A stretch of 64,000 nt of DNA from Actinernus sp. WN-2022. Its lineage: Eukaryota > Cnidaria > Anthozoa > Actiniaria > Actinernidae. Below, piece after piece: positions 42,309 through 54,809 of the stretch; within the stretch, counting starts at the first letter, position 1; the number at the start of each line of letters is the position of its first letter. The notes beneath the pieces were generated by a model. The model did not search any database. It was not told the DNA's origin and saw only the letters and a program-made list of their open reading frames with translations. Location: contig JAOWCC010000919.1 in the NCBI GenBank assembly GCA_030867875.1, forward strand, positions 46,275-110,274, given 5' to 3'. The translations under genes and the position numbers were made by a program.

Positions 42309-42531
42309 GGCCTGATTACATGAGGCGGGGGGCTGGCCCGGTTTGCCGAGCTTTGTTTTAGTCCGGTATTACATGGAGCTGGGTATTGGCATGAACGTTT
42401 TGGTGGGAAATCGTTTACAAAATAGCTGCCACAAGGACAATGCGTGGGCCCTATAGCCCCGTGATTACATGAGGCGGGCTAACCCACTTTGCCGGGCTGG
42501 AGCGATCTCTCCAAACTCATGTAATCAGGCC
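42309..42531. mobile_element. MITE in the NT5DC-like 3' UTR region, TIR GGCCTGATTACATGAG
   Basis: Inverted 16-bp ends, repeated inside as TGATTACATGAGGCGGG and ATTACATGGAGC. It starts 43 bases after the stop codon, so it is probably transcribed. Confidence 0.8.
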
Positions 42532-43023
42532 GTAAGAGATGTTTTGTGACTCGGCTGTGAGAAAGACCTATATTACAGCAAGCACGTGCCCTTCCCGCAA
42601 TTCTTTCTCTCAAAATATATTTTAAATTGAGAGTAAAGTTTAAACTGAATGTACCAAAAACCTAACTACCTCATGTTATGATTGGTCCCATCGCATACTG
42701 TCAATATTATTTGGGGGGGAAATCAAAACAGTTCACAGATATATACCTAATTAAGAGAAATATTTATTTTATTTTATTATAAACAGTCCCACCAACTAAG
42801 ATTGCTTGTTATTATTATGATATTTATAAGAAAAGCCTCTTACGATTTTACTCATTTTTTCTTCATTTCAGTAAAAATGAAACCATTCGTGGTTTTCTTT
42901 GCTTTTAGTTCCTTTACTTTCTTCAACTTTTCCAAACGTATCAGTTTCACAAGGTTTTTACAGTTACGTGGTTGTAATTATTTGCTGGTCATTTTTCCTT
43001 GGCAAATGTTTCTTGGCCTTTTG

Positions 43024-43615
43024 CTGGAAACAGTCACGTGGTGATATATCACATCAATAACCAATGTATTGAGTTCGTGTTCCCATGGGAAAGTTTACTG
43101 GAAACAGTCACGTGCTGATATATCACATCAATAACCAATGTATTGAGTTCGTGTTCCCATGGGAAAGTTTACTGGAAACAGTCACGTGGTGATATATCAC
43201 ATCAATAACCAATGTATTGAGTTCGTGTTCCCATGGGAAAGTTTACTGGAAACAGTCACGTGGTGATATATCACATCAATAACCAATGTATTGAGTTCGT
43301 GTTCCCATGGGAAAGTTTACTGGAAACAGTCACGTGCTGATATATCACATCAATAACCAATGTATTGAGTTCGTGTTCCCATGGGAAAGTTTACTGGAAA
43401 CAGTCACGTGGTGATATATCACATCAATAACCAATGTATTGAGTTCGTGTTCCCATGGGAAAGTTTACTGGAAACAGTCACGTGGTGATATATCACATCA
43501 ATAACCAATGTATTGAGTTCGTGTTCCCATGGGAAAGTTTACTGGAAACAGTCACGTGGTGATATATCACATCAATAACCAATGTATTGAGTTCGTGTTC
43601 CCATGGGAAAGTTTA
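43024..43615. repeat. 74-bp tandem repeat, 8 copies, with E-box and CCAAT
   Basis: CTGGAAACAGTCACGTGGTG starts copies at 43024, 43098, 43172, 43246, 43320, 43394, 43468 and 43542. Each has CACGTG, the palindrome GTGATATATCAC, CCAAT and CCCATGGG. Confidence 0.95.
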
Positions 43616-44287
43616 CTGTATGGCAAACGCTGTTTTAGAAAGATCGATAATCGATTGGAGGTGGAAAATAGCATTTACAAACATGTTTTTGATAATAACA
43701 CTATAGATCTCATAAAAGTGCCATTAAATATATGCCACGCAGCATAACCACGTGATTGCATTCCTGCAAAGGGCTCATTGTCGAGATTTAAGACTCAGGA
43801 AGCAATGAGATTATGGCATTGGACTGCTGTCCCAACTGTGTTGTCATATTGCCATCCATCTTGCTATCCTTATGCAGTAGGATTCTTTCTTATGAATGTA
43901 TATTTTGATATTTGTATAGTTTTAGCAAAAGAATAGCAACATTGGTGTATTACTTACAAGAAACAAAAGATTATCCTTAAAGTGCAAGTATCATGTCAAA
44001 AAAAAATAAAAGATGTATTGTACTATTGTGTTTGTTTCTCACAAAAAGGTATTAATCTTGCAAATTTTGTAACATTTCTGGCATTTAATCTCTAATTTTG
44101 GTTACTTTTCATGGATCCTGTGACGTCATAAGACGAATCAACTCCCTCCCTAGAGAAAACTACTACAATAAAATCCCGTAGGTTTTCATTGTGACATCAC
44201 AAGATGAATCAATCCCGCAATTCGGGTAGCGTTTATTCTAGTTTAATTTCTGCTCCTGCCTCTCAAAGGAAACTAAGTTAGACAACT

Positions 44288-44407
44288 GGGCCGGGTTGTT
44301 CAAAGCCCGATTAGTGCTAATCCAGGGTTAATTTCCATGACAACCAATAGGTTGTGTGCAGAGTTAATCCAGGATTAACACTAATCGGGCTTTGAACAAC
44401 CCGGCCC
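44288..44407. mobile_element. 120-bp hairpin MITE, TIR GGGCCGGGTTGTTCAAAGCC
   Basis: Arms GGGCCGGGTTGTTCAAAGCC and CGATTAGTGCTAATCC are mirrored almost perfectly around CATGACAACCAATAGG. Confidence 0.88.
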
Positions 44408-47182
44408 TGAAGTATATCAGAAATAGAATTTGTGTCAAAAAGAGTTAACGTTGTTTTATGGCGCTACTTGCACTTTAAAGAGGCACTCTTAACAGTCATC
44501 CCTAGCGCGCCTCCGTTATTGTGAACATCTGTATTGTTCTGTGGGATTTTTATCGCAGTTCGACCATCTTGGATAAAACAATAGTTTTGGCCCCGGTAGC
44601 CTCGCACTGGTTGGTTTCAGAACGAGTTTACCGGACGAAAACAAAGGTTTTTATTCTCCTGGGACTCAACTTGGCCGCCGTGCGATAAAAGCCATTCAGA
44701 TTGCTTGAATCTATTTTCTGTGAAGGAGAAAATGGCGTACTTGGCGCGCGAAGGATCACGATTGTTATTGGTTTCCTAATTAGTGCTGTCGGATGTGGCA
44801 GTAATTTATCGTTATGACTTTGTGAAGAATATTTAGACAAGAGAGAATGAGGTAAGAGAACGAATGCGCCATACATGGGTCTGTTCCAATGATAATTATT
44901 TGAAATCTGTTTAGATTAACAGAACACGGCCTGGTTATTTTAAGAAAGACACCTGATTGTCGTGAGTGCTTGTACTAAGGAGTGGTTAAAACGATGCTAT
45001 GAGGACCCGGGGGATATAAACAATGGGTAACTAACGAGGGTAGCCTACAAGAACGAGATAGAAATAACTTACATCACGTGTGGTGAAACTAAACAGAGAT
45101 TTCTACTAATTATCATGAGGCATGGGGATTCGTTCTCTTACCTCGACTTCTTGATTTACAGAAATGGGATAAGTTATGTCGGTTTCCCAACGCGATGCTA
45201 ACAATAACTTTAGGTCGTTTGCATTGACTGAATTCGTCACATGTTAAGACGGGTGAATATTCCGGCAGAGATTTGAAATATGTTAAAAGTCGTGTAAAAA
45301 CGCGAAATAAAACAAGTGAGACATTTAAAAATACTAGAAAACTGCTATTGCTTCCTCTGTTGCCAGGTTTGATAGGCAAAAAAAGCCCTTTATCCCTTCC
45401 CCCGTATAATAAACCACCCCCTCCAACCTTAGGTTTGGTTCTGAATTAGTGTCGAAAGGGAAGTACATTTTTGCTCTTAGCACCTGTCTGGAACACAACT
45501 CGCAAAACTTGGTCAAATAATTCGTTACTTAGTGAATATCCAGTACGCCGATTATGACTGCGAAAAGGACCGCATAGATTTATACCTTTTCATCTTTTTA
45601 TTAACTCTTTCAGACCGACCCCTGTAAATATAGGACTTAAAAGTCCCATACCTGGAAAAAAATATTGCATCAAATCTAGACATGCTGGAAATACGATGTT
45701 GCGATATTATTTCAAGGGATGAATGACTTCAAAGCCAGAGCTATAACTATGAATTAATAGGTTTAAATAAAAAAAAAATCAGTAAAGGCCTCAATCTTGA
45801 ATGAAGGTGAACAACAGTGATGGTGTTAACGGTAAGACAAAAACCACACATGAAACAGACAAGTTTGCACGTTAGGAATAAACAGGAATTTAATTCAACT
45901 ACCCCAAACATTGAAATTGAAACACTTTTTAATTGATCGATGTATTGATGGCAGTATCCACTCGCTCTCTCCCAGTGTCGTCTGAAATCGTTTTGTTTAA
46001 CTTTTATGTCGAGAGACTAAGTCAGTTGTTAGACAGTCTAAATGAGCTTGTGTAAGTTGAGCTGTCGAGTGCTACTGAGTTACTGAAGGAGCTACCTTTT
46101 GAGATGAAGTGGATTAGAACAGAGTTAGAGAAGTTGCAAGGATTGCGAGAAAGTGTCAATGCTAACATTTCTGAAACTAGACAGTTGGCAGAACCAAGTA
46201 AGGTGCTCGAAAGGGCGTTGCTTTGATGCGAGAAAACAGATATCAATGAGAAATGTAACAAATACTTGTTGTTTTATCATTATATTACCTGCATCTTTCC
46301 ATATACAGTATTGAAAAAGTTCAAATAAATCCTATTCTTTGTCGCCGTGTAGGATAACCGCTGGAAGCGGCACTAGGTTTGATGTCTGTTAGTCAATCGG
46401 AGCCTTCTTTTCTTTCAATACATTGTAGCTTCTGTTGGTAGGAATTTCCTCGCACGTATCAATACCATCGTTCGCGGCTCGGCTTTTCCATGTTCCGTCC
46501 CGGCGACTTCCTATCTTGCAAGCGTTGATCCAAAACCCGACTACTCTACCGAAAGCAGTAAGATTACCTGGTGCTTAGCAAAATTTGAAGCTATTACTTG
46601 TGTATGGCTTCCAAAATTTCAATCTTTTTAATACAAGCACAACATAAAACTGACGGAAAGGGCTTGACCCGACAATCCGTGCCTCTGCTCTCGTCGTTGA
46701 AAGAGAGGTACATTTTTGGCTTGATCCAGAGGGCCTTTCAAAACCAATTTAGTCTTTAAAAGGTTAATGCTGAAATAATGGAATTTAAGTTTCATCACTT
46801 TCGAAAGGAAAGAGCACAAGGCCAAGTAAAAAGGCAATAAATCAGCAAAACAACCCAACTTGTAACTTCCCTTCTTACCACCCACAAAGTGCATCAAAAC
46901 CATTTCTCATTCCAAGAAATAACTCGAAAGAGGATCGTTATTTTTGTGTGTGTGATATTGTAAAGATCGGTTGAGCTCAAGTTCTGAAGTTGCGAGGGAC
47001 TGCTTGAAAGTTGCTGTCGTTTTCCATCAAGAAATAAAGGCAACAGGCCCGGCATAACCACAAGTCATCGAGACGACCCAAGTATTAGAACAATACGCTG
47101 GCGGGGCCATTTGATTGGCTGTAGCAATGTAATTCCTTATCGCATTACAGAGCCTGTCAAAGGCAAGTTATCAATCGCGGGC
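44408..47182. other. Intergenic region between the NT5DC-like and GAS1-like genes
   Basis: No assembled gene. One coding-looking but broken segment is listed at 46012-46225. The rest shows no repeat or exon I can support. Confidence 0.5.
46012..46225 (+). pseudogene. Possible coiled-coil coding remnant
   Basis: A plus frame reads RLSQLLDSLNELV, a stop, then VELSSATELLKELPFEMKWI, RTELEKLQGLRESVNANISE and TRQLAEPSKVLERALL before the next stop. The composition (Leu heptads, Glu, Lys) is protein-like, but the in-frame TAA and lack of clear splice sites point to a decayed exon. Family unknown. Confidence 0.25.
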
Positions 47183-47210
47183 TATATATTGAGGCATCGG
47201 CTTTCAATCC
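47183..47210 (+). promoter_or_regulatory. TATA-like box and initiator of the GAS1-like gene
   Basis: TATATAT at 47183-47189 is followed about 23 bases later by TTCAATCC, which fits the initiator consensus YYANWYY. Both lie 60-80 bases before the GAS1-like start codon. The spacing is slightly short for a canonical pair, so the exact start site is inferred. Confidence 0.45.
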
Positions 47211-47265
47211 GAAGCATTTCTGAGCCAAAAGGAATCCGCTGCAGTGATCATCGAAGGGAATAGCG

Positions 47266-48081
47266 ATGCTCTCTGTAAATACACGACTTGTTGGCTTTGT
47301 TATTTGGATAGCCTGGCTTGCTGCGGGTTCACAGAGCGACGGCGGCGACACTGAAGTCAACCGGACAGTGGATTGTACCGTCGCTCGAAATGAATGCCAA
47401 AACGATTTCCAGTGTGCTCTCGCCATGTTTACGGTGTTTGGAAACTCAAAGTGCAGTAAAGCTCTGGGTTATGATTCAAAAAACGACCATATCGTAGGCC
47501 CAGCTGCCAGGGTGTGCCCTCGAGTTTGTGCTTTAGCTATCTACAACCTCACCTCGCTACCAAAAGGAAAGCTTTTACAAGACTGTGAGTGCGTAAACAG
47601 GGACTCCATCTGCCTTACACTGAAAGCACGCATGGGACGTTGTATGAATACACTGTATGGACCGGTTAATAGAACTGCGCCAGGCTGTACAGAAACTAGA
47701 GTGAATTGCTCAGCGGATACAACTTGCCATAGAGCACAGAAACATTTCCTTAAGCAATGTACACAGATGATATCCGGGGTAGAATGCACGGATGAATGCA
47801 AGAGAAGCATCGATCACATGCTGTCTTTACCGATTGGCGAAGGGTTGGAAAAATGCGAGTGTGATGGTTACGAAGAACCGTACTGCCGAGGCATTTGGGC
47901 GCATTACAAAGCGCTTTGCTTTTCTCTAGTGGATACCAGCATTACTGCAAAACACCGGCCAACAAACCGAACGCCGTACGTCGACGCTGGCAAAAGCAGT
48001 GGAACTAAACTTTTATCTCCAATGAGTTTCCACTCTGCTTTCACAATAGTTGTTTTAGTTTACTCAATTTTCAGAGTATAG
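47266..48081 (+). CDS. GAS1: GAS1-like GPI-anchored protein with two GDNF/GAS1 domains
   Basis: Uninterrupted 271-codon gene. Residues 8-24 (LVGFVIWIAWLAAGSQS) form a signal peptide. Two cysteine-rich repeats follow: C37-C126, opening DCTVARNECQNDFQC, and C141-C218. Each ends in a C-E-C motif (DCECVNRDSIC and KCECDGYEEPYC), the hallmark of GDNF-receptor-alpha/GAS1 domains. There are N-glycosylation sequons at N32, N94, N135, N147 and N234. The tail FHSAFTIVVLVYSIFRV after a Ser/Gly-rich stretch (243-251) fits a GPI-attachment signal. The single-exon structure resembles vertebrate GAS1, a cell-surface Hedgehog co-receptor. Hedgehog binding here is inference; a GFRA-like role is the alternative, though GFRA proteins usually have three such domains. 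AATAAA at 48661 and about 48888 are candidate poly(A) signals. Confidence 0.85.
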   Translation: MLSVNTRLVGFVIWIAWLAAGSQSDGGDTEVNRTVDCTVARNECQNDFQCALAMFTVFGNSKCSKALGYDSKNDHIVGPAARVCPRVCALAIYNLTSLPKGKLLQDCECVNRDSICLTLKARMGRCMNTLYGPVNRTAPGCTETRVNCSADTTCHRAQKHFLKQCTQMISGVECTDECKRSIDHMLSLPIGEGLEKCECDGYEEPYCRGIWAHYKALCFSLVDTSITAKHRPTNRTPYVDAGKSSGTKLLSPMSFHSAFTIVVLVYSIFRV

Positions 48082-48944
48082 CGGTGTTTGTTTATTTATA
48101 GTTCAGGCTTTCTTAAAATAATTTTAGACTGTAGATAGTGACTTTTATCTGATGGCAGGATTGGCAGCTCGAGTTTGGACCAAAGTGACTTAACTGAGTA
48201 TCAATTGATTGAACTTTGAACATTCAAGCGTGAGATCTATGCAGAACTGATAGATTGCGCCGGGGTGATCACTTTAAAATGTACAAAGGATTGTAAATAG
48301 ACTGCGACAGACAAGGGTATTAAGAAATTCATAGTAATTATGGAACACAAAAGACTGTACATACAATTGATATGTTCATTTAGCCCAAGGATCTCTACTC
48401 TCAAAGCGAATGTAAACGCAAAAAATATTTCCCGACACATACATGGAATATAGTGAATAGTGTACAGCGAAATTAACAAACTGCATGTAAGTGTTGACAA
48501 ATTAGTCTCTACATTAGCTGCAAACATAAAACACAAATGAATTTTTTTTCTTTTAACTCAATAATTTTCTTTTGTGTTATTCTGTTAAGCCTTTTTAATT
48601 ACTCAGTTATATAGTTGAAGAAATTGGTCGAGGGGTTAAATCACTAAGCAGTCCCGTGTCAATAAAAGCTGGTTTACATTAGACCCAGAAGATTCCTGGC
48701 TGAGTTAATTCTCCGAAATATTCTCGTTATTGGCGTTGGAGCTTTAGAGACATTACAAAAGAGGAGAATTAACCACAATATCAACATAACCGAATTGCAT
48801 GCAACGACCATTCCCAATAATCTAATAATGAATCAAACGGAAATATATCGCGTGTCAAACTAAGTACTCTCGAGCAATATCTGTATAAATAAACCTTATG
48901 GTTGAACTGGTGACAAAACTAAGTCTCTGTAAATTTGTTAAAAA

Positions 48945-49260
48945 TGACTTCGAATGATAGTTGTACTGTGCGTACATTTGATGTGTTATTGTATGAAGAG
49001 GTGAGAGAAATAAAAATACCAATATTACGTACACTGTATGTAGTCGATCAGAGATCTTTGAACTGGAAAGAGAAGAATGAAACTGACACTAGACTAGGAA
49101 AGAGAAAGAGTGATCAGTGCACACGACTAGACTAGGAAAGAAAAATAATGAAACACGACTAGACTAGGAAAGAGAAAGAATGATCAGTACACACAACTAG
49201 ACTAGGAAAGAACGACAGCCGAGGGAACAGGCTAGTCTAGTCGTGTTTCATTCTTTCTCT
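48945..49260. repeat. GACTAGACTAGGAAAGAGAA repeats with an inverted copy
   Basis: Three direct copies (49088-49215) and an inverted CTAGTCTAGTCGTGTTTCAT copy at about 49230-49260. Confidence 0.75.
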
Positions 49261-49631
49261 TTTCTAGTGGCTAGTCTGTATTAACCTTCCTTTCTTTGAC
49301 TAAAGGTTTCAAGCTAGCAGTTTTGTCTATTAAAGGACATTCGACAAGCCGCACATGGGCGACAAATGACCCAACCGGCACACACTCTGATATATTGAGT
49401 CAAGTACAAGGATTATTTGCTATTTTCCAGATATATTATAGGTAACCATCTATTTAGTTGCCTTTTTTACTTTGAAATGAAAAAAATAATGTTAGAAACA
49501 GTGCATTTAAAGATGAGAAAAATAACTGGATCGGGCAGGACGGGATTCAACATCACCTCTGTTTTAGAATTGATCAGTTTTTGTTCCTTTGCTTTGGTTT
49601 TACTTTAAAATTTTATTCTCTCGTGTTTTTC

Positions 49632-49735
49632 AGTTTCTTTCAAGGAGTGACCAAAGCCGTCGAGTCCTATCATGATCACAATTTTCCGAACCAGTACAGT
49701 ATGAAGCGGAAAATAACGAAAGATTATTCTCTTTG
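49632..49735 (+). CDS. Candidate terminal exon of an unknown gene
   Basis: After a strong acceptor (gtgtttttcag) the frame reads FFQGVTKAVESYHDHNFPNQ and YSMKRKITKDYSL, then a stop. Codon use and composition look protein-like, but no partner exon or family was recognised. It could be chance. Confidence 0.2.
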
Positions 49736-49739
49736 AGAA

Positions 49740-51719
49740 TTTGCGTGTTTTTCCTAAAGTAAACAACAACAGTAGACTAACAAACCGAACAAAATGAAAG
49801 ACTTCAGCGACGAAAAACCTTGAAAACTGTGAGTCACCAATACACAGTAATAAGACAAATAAAATGTAGAAAATGAAAAAGTCATCATTAAAGTTTTAAG
49901 CTGATGGAAAAATGCTCCAAACCTTTCCTTTCTAGGTAAAACTGAAAATTAGTCTTGCTGAGAAAGAAGAAGAGTTGTTGACAGCAAAAACGAAGAGAAT
50001 GTAGAGTCGCACGTAATTAGCCACCAGTATTTCGCCGTCACTCACGAAACTTGTGAGCGCAAAACCCTTTTTAATCCCTTATCCGTCAGCAAAACCACTT
50101 ACCAAAAATTAACAATGAAAACCCAAAAAGTAATCGAGTGACCAGACGAGATACAGCCTGGCTCAGTAGGTTAGTAATCGTCTCTCGTACGCGTAATTCG
50201 CAAAAAAAGTGAGAAATAGGAGATTATAGCGAAAAATAATAACCAACTGGATATCTATATAAATCACGCTAAATAATAGATTGATTAATTGATAAACGAT
50301 CAACTACAGACCTTTGCACACTCATGTTCTCACATGTTCTTTTCATCAGGATAAATTCTTGAAGAGTTTCCAATTGAAAATACAATGAAGCTCTCCCGCA
50401 GGAACAACCTTGATTACTCGTTTGATGAATTCGTAAAACAGTGGGTAATCTTCAAAGAATTGCATCTAAAACTACTCAAAAACCCATTGACTCAAATTTA
50501 GATTACTGGCGAGGGCACTAACTGCTCGTTGAGCTAAACATACTTGCCAGATTTTCGCATGGCTTTTTTCACGCATTGAGCTCCGGAGTTTTACTGGGTT
50601 GTAATTTTTTTTTGTCATTGAACCTTTTTTAACAACACACAATATTGGCTACTGGAGTTCTCCATTGAATAGAATCATCAGTTCACGATTTTGTTAACCC
50701 GACGGTGAACGCGCGGGCTGGATAGACCCATGCACACGCGATCTCACATTACGTTCTCCCTAAATCACAGTTAGGAACAAACTTTTCGAGGTTCATATTT
50801 CGGATTTTCCTTTCGTGGAAGTTTTGTCCTCTCCGAATTGACGAAAGCTTACTAAGTCTTGAAAACGTGAACTGCGATTACGGATCAATGGTAACACCAA
50901 TATTGGTGTTAAAACTCAGAAGCATTACTTTATTGTAGTTCTATTTAGAAAGTATTAAGCGTTTATAGGCTGTTCATACGTTTGGGATAACGTTTATAGC
51001 GAGTCACTGCGCGGTAGTGGCGAGTCTATGAAAGAGCAATTTCAAAGTCGTTAGTGGGTGAGAAGGTTCATGGAAAAACGCTAAGGGCGAAGAAAGATTG
51101 AATGACACTTCATGCTGCGATCCACGAGTGTGACATCGTTCTCTATAAGTTTCCTCTTGCCGCAGGAAAATAACCACATTGCTAGCTATACAATATGAGA
51201 GTCTCAAGTCGTAGAATTGTCCTAAATTTGTTTTCTTTTCTGATCTGGGGGCTTTCAAAACATGGTGAAATGTTTGCACATTTTCAAGTGGTTAGCTAGC
51301 GTGATACTACACTTCCTGTATGTCACCATCTCCTCGTGAATTACAAATATTTGCTCATTAGCTGTGTTTGTTTGACCCGTGGCTGTCAAGCAAATCCGGT
51401 TGGCGAATTACCGGTTTGGGCAGAGAAAGCCTCGATCCCCGGGCCATGCCGAGAAACACAGAAGTGTACAGAATCTTCTTAGTCAACAAACTACTTCTTT
51501 AACTCTATAGGCCATAGGAAAAGGTGAGACCAGGCGCTCAAATACACATTATTATTGTTATCCTACGTGTCTGACGTATGGTAAACTAATATGAGAGGGA
51601 AATAACTGGCGTCAATGTCTGCGGAAAGCCTGTTTTACCATTAAGCACTTGAACAATAAATCCATATTTTCCCCATATGTCACTGATGAGAGTCGAAAGG
51701 AAGTCTACAGTAATCGGAC
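49740..51719. other. No gene recognised
   Basis: Contains a short coding-looking stretch at 50385-50444 (MKLSRRNNLDYSFDEFVKQW followed by GTAATC) that I cannot connect to anything. Otherwise unremarkable. Confidence 0.4.
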
Positions 51720-52130
51720 TAAACAACGAGACACCGCTTTTACGTCAAATCCTCTTCAATGTGTTAACATTAAAAAGGCAACCTAAAGTAATAAGTCTTC
51801 GGCTTCCATTTAGGTTGTCTTCCACTGTAATTTATTATATTTTTTTTGTATTTTTATGTGTGTACATGGTGGTTTGTGTGTAATAAAGATGTGATGAACG
51901 TTTCCCCCAATTCAAACTTTGACTAAACAACGAGACACCGCTTTTACGTCAAAACCTCTTCAATGTGTTTAACGTTAAAAAGGCAACCTAAAGTAATAAG
52001 TCTTCGGCTTCCATTTGGGTTGTCTTCCACTGTAATTTATTATAATATTTTTGTATTTTTATGTGTGTACATGGTGGTTTGTGTGTAATAAAGATGTGAT
52101 GAACGTTTCCCCCAATTCAAACTTTGAAAA
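51720..52130. repeat. 204-bp tandem duplication
   Basis: AAACAACGAGACACCGCTTT starts at 51721 and again at 51925. Each copy ends with GTGTGTAATAAAGATGTGAT, so AATAAA is duplicated as well. Confidence 0.92.
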
Positions 52131-52263
52131 GGGAAGATATTTTTCCATATTTTCCCATGTGTTTGGGACTTACAATCGGATCCGGCGAAAAACACTGCTT
52201 TCGGGGGTGATCGAGATTGATTTCTTCGAAATCTGACAAGAAATCGTGCATGGCCTTCCTAAA

Positions 52264-52456
52264 GGCTGATTCACACTTGCGGCATAAGCATAAGCATAAG
52301 CATAAGCATAAGCACATACGCAACCGCAGATTGTACTTCATGGTTATTTAACCCCTTTGTACTCGAGTAGAACAAAGCATTCATCCAACCATAAAGTACA
52401 ATCTGCGCTTGCGTATGTTCTTATGCTTAGACTAATGTCGCAAGTGTGAATTAGCC
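52264..52456. mobile_element. MITE with (GCATAA)n, TIR GGCTGATTCACACTTGCG
   Basis: Ends GGCTGATTCACACTTGCG and CGCAAGTGTGAATTAGCC are inverted; GCATAA is repeated five times inside the left arm, and TACTTCATGGTT is mirrored by AACCATAAAGTA. Confidence 0.85.
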
Positions 52457-53824
52457 TCAAGGATACATACAAAACTTTTGCGATATGTAATAAATCGTAA
52501 ATTATAAATCGGCAACATAAACAATGGCAGGAACCCGAGGGAGGAAATCTAAGAGCCGCAGTCAAATGTGGCGGGAAATCCGTGGATAGACGCGCTCTCC
52601 ATCCGGGAACGACAGGCTCCATGGCAGAAAAATAGCTCGCAAGGGATGGAAGCCAAATTGATCTTACACGTCCCAGGTTCCATTGTTAACAATTTGTTTC
52701 CCAGATTAATTTATTATTAATATACATATTCAATGAATTGTTTCAACCAAATTCAGTTTGTACTGAATTGAACTAATTCTCAACAGGAATTGCTCACCAA
52801 TGTTTCGCGGCCAATATGAGTGGCCAATATGAGCACGAAATGAAATGGACTCGAAACAAACTCGGTTACAGTCCGATTGACAACATTCTTCCATATGATA
52901 TGTTGAATAGACGATTACAATGTCATGTTCAGTTTTTAGAACCTAACTAATGGCCTGGATCCAACTGATGTTCTAACAGTTTGTTTTCATTGGTTTCCTA
53001 ATCAGATCCAAAAAGATAACACTAAGTGTAAAACTTAAATCACTTGTTTTTATTGGAAGAGATCATATCTGAATGATTCGATATTCAATACTAATCAGTT
53101 GCTTGTAAAGCTTAATTCGATTGCTTTTTCGTGTGAAATCTGGAAGACGACAACCAACATTTGATGGTGATGTGAGATTATCGTGCAGTAAGCGGTTTTT
53201 CGGCGACCCAGGTCAGCCACGTACTCCTCCAGACTTGATGCTTCATAAGGAACTCATGCTTTCAGTTGTTGGAGAGATCTCATTGAGGGATTTATCTCTC
53301 GTATCTGACATATAGATAAGCAATGTATATTTCACGAAGCTGATGATAGAATACTGAACACGGATCTGACTGATCCAACTGACTTCAAGGCCGTTTTCAT
53401 AAGCAGATACTGAGCCCACAAACACACATCACGTCTCCATACAAACAGTTCTGTTCTATAACACACTTTATTCTTTAGTCTTTATTCTGTTTTCTAGATT
53501 ATATAATTATAATAATGTACTTTTTTGCTTTGAGCTAACATATATATATACACATAATATTGTCTTCTCAGTTTTGTGAGGAAAAATAATCTTAAAAACC
53601 TTGAAGATTAAAAAACTTAGATATAAGTAGGCCACAAACACAAACGGATGGTTTATACGGTTCAACGGGAGGTCGGTGAAGTTCCAAACCCTAACTCGGC
53701 TGCGATGCTTACTTATAAATATATTTAATCGTTAGTTTCTTTAGATCCTAATGAATGTATTTCTTGTTTTATTGCATTAGAAACGCTAGGATTCCTAACA
53801 GAAGGCTAAGAAGCAAAATCCTGA
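52457..53824. other. No gene recognised
   Basis: AT-rich, no repeat structure or exon I can support. Confidence 0.4.
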
Positions 53825-54108
53825 ATGAATTTAGAAGTCGAAACCAAGTTAGAATTTGATACATTGAACCGGACCTGTTCTGACTCATCCTGTCTCGTTT
53901 TTCCTCCGGAGAAATACTTGATTGAAATTCTACCACATTACCTCCCGAGTGATGGCTACGCATCGTTTCCATCCTACGACAGTTTCCCGGTGAAAGTAAA
54001 GACGACTAGTTTACAACAGAGTTCAGTCAAAGCAAGAAGAAGTTGGAGTTTACATGACAACCATTCCAGCAAAACTAGAAAACCCTGCCGGCACGCTCCA
54101 CTACAGGT
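53825..54108 (+). CDS. Candidate first coding exon of an unknown gene
   Basis: ATG at 53825 directly follows an in-frame stop; the frame reads MNLEVETKLEFDTLNRTCSD, then YLPSDGYASFPSYDSFPVKV and HDNHSSKTRKPCRHAPL, up to a plausible donor CTACAG|GTAGAA. Hydrophilic, no known domain recognised. The frame stays open to 54241, so it may also be a chance ORF. Confidence 0.25.
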
Positions 54109-54670
54109 AGAATGTGCTCTTCTCGTTCAGATGATCACAATTTTAGATAATAAACCCCTGATTCAAAAGAAACACATTTTCATTTATTGTTCGAAAATCA
54201 AGGAAATAGCCTTCCTCCTATCTAAAGCGATCTTATCTTGAGTGAAAGAAAACCAGATGGTGTAAAGATCTCAAGTCATCCTCCCGCGAGTCACTGAATA
54301 ACACAGCCTGCAAGAAATCAGAACAAAATCAAATGAAAATCATTCTGCTTAATTAATGTAAAGCAAAACAACGTGTCATATGAGTTATACGAGTGGTATA
54401 TTTCTTAGTAGTAATAAAAACACTGCCGTACGTACTTATAATAAAATGATATACGCGTCCGAGTAAATGAGTTTGTAGAGATATTTCCAATGAATACCAA
54501 GTGAACACAGATCATCATGCCTTCAACCAGTTATTACACATAGTTATTAGTTGGTTAAGTATCTAATGCGGCTGCGTATTTTTACGAATCATTCATATTT
54601 TGGCGAGCCTTTTTGTTAAATAAATTCTGCCAAGAAACGAAATGTTGTTGTTTTTCCATATAACCAAAAG

Positions 54671-54809
54671 CCTTGCGCGCTCGTTCAAGGAATGGTGATG
54701 GGAGCCATCATTGCCTGTACGGTCTCCCGTATCATGCGTTCCTTGCGCGCTCGTTCAAGGAATGGTGATGGAGCCATCATTGCCTGTACGGTCTCCCGTA
54801 TCATGCGTT
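54671..54809. repeat. 70-bp tandem duplication
   Basis: CCTTGCGCGCTCGTTCAAGG starts at 54671 and 54741, nearly identical. Confidence 0.9.

Noticed and set aside
53769..53972. Minus-strand frame with a hydrophobic segment (FRILLLSLLLGILAFLM)
   Set aside because: It overlaps the antisense of a more protein-like plus frame and has no splice or family support.
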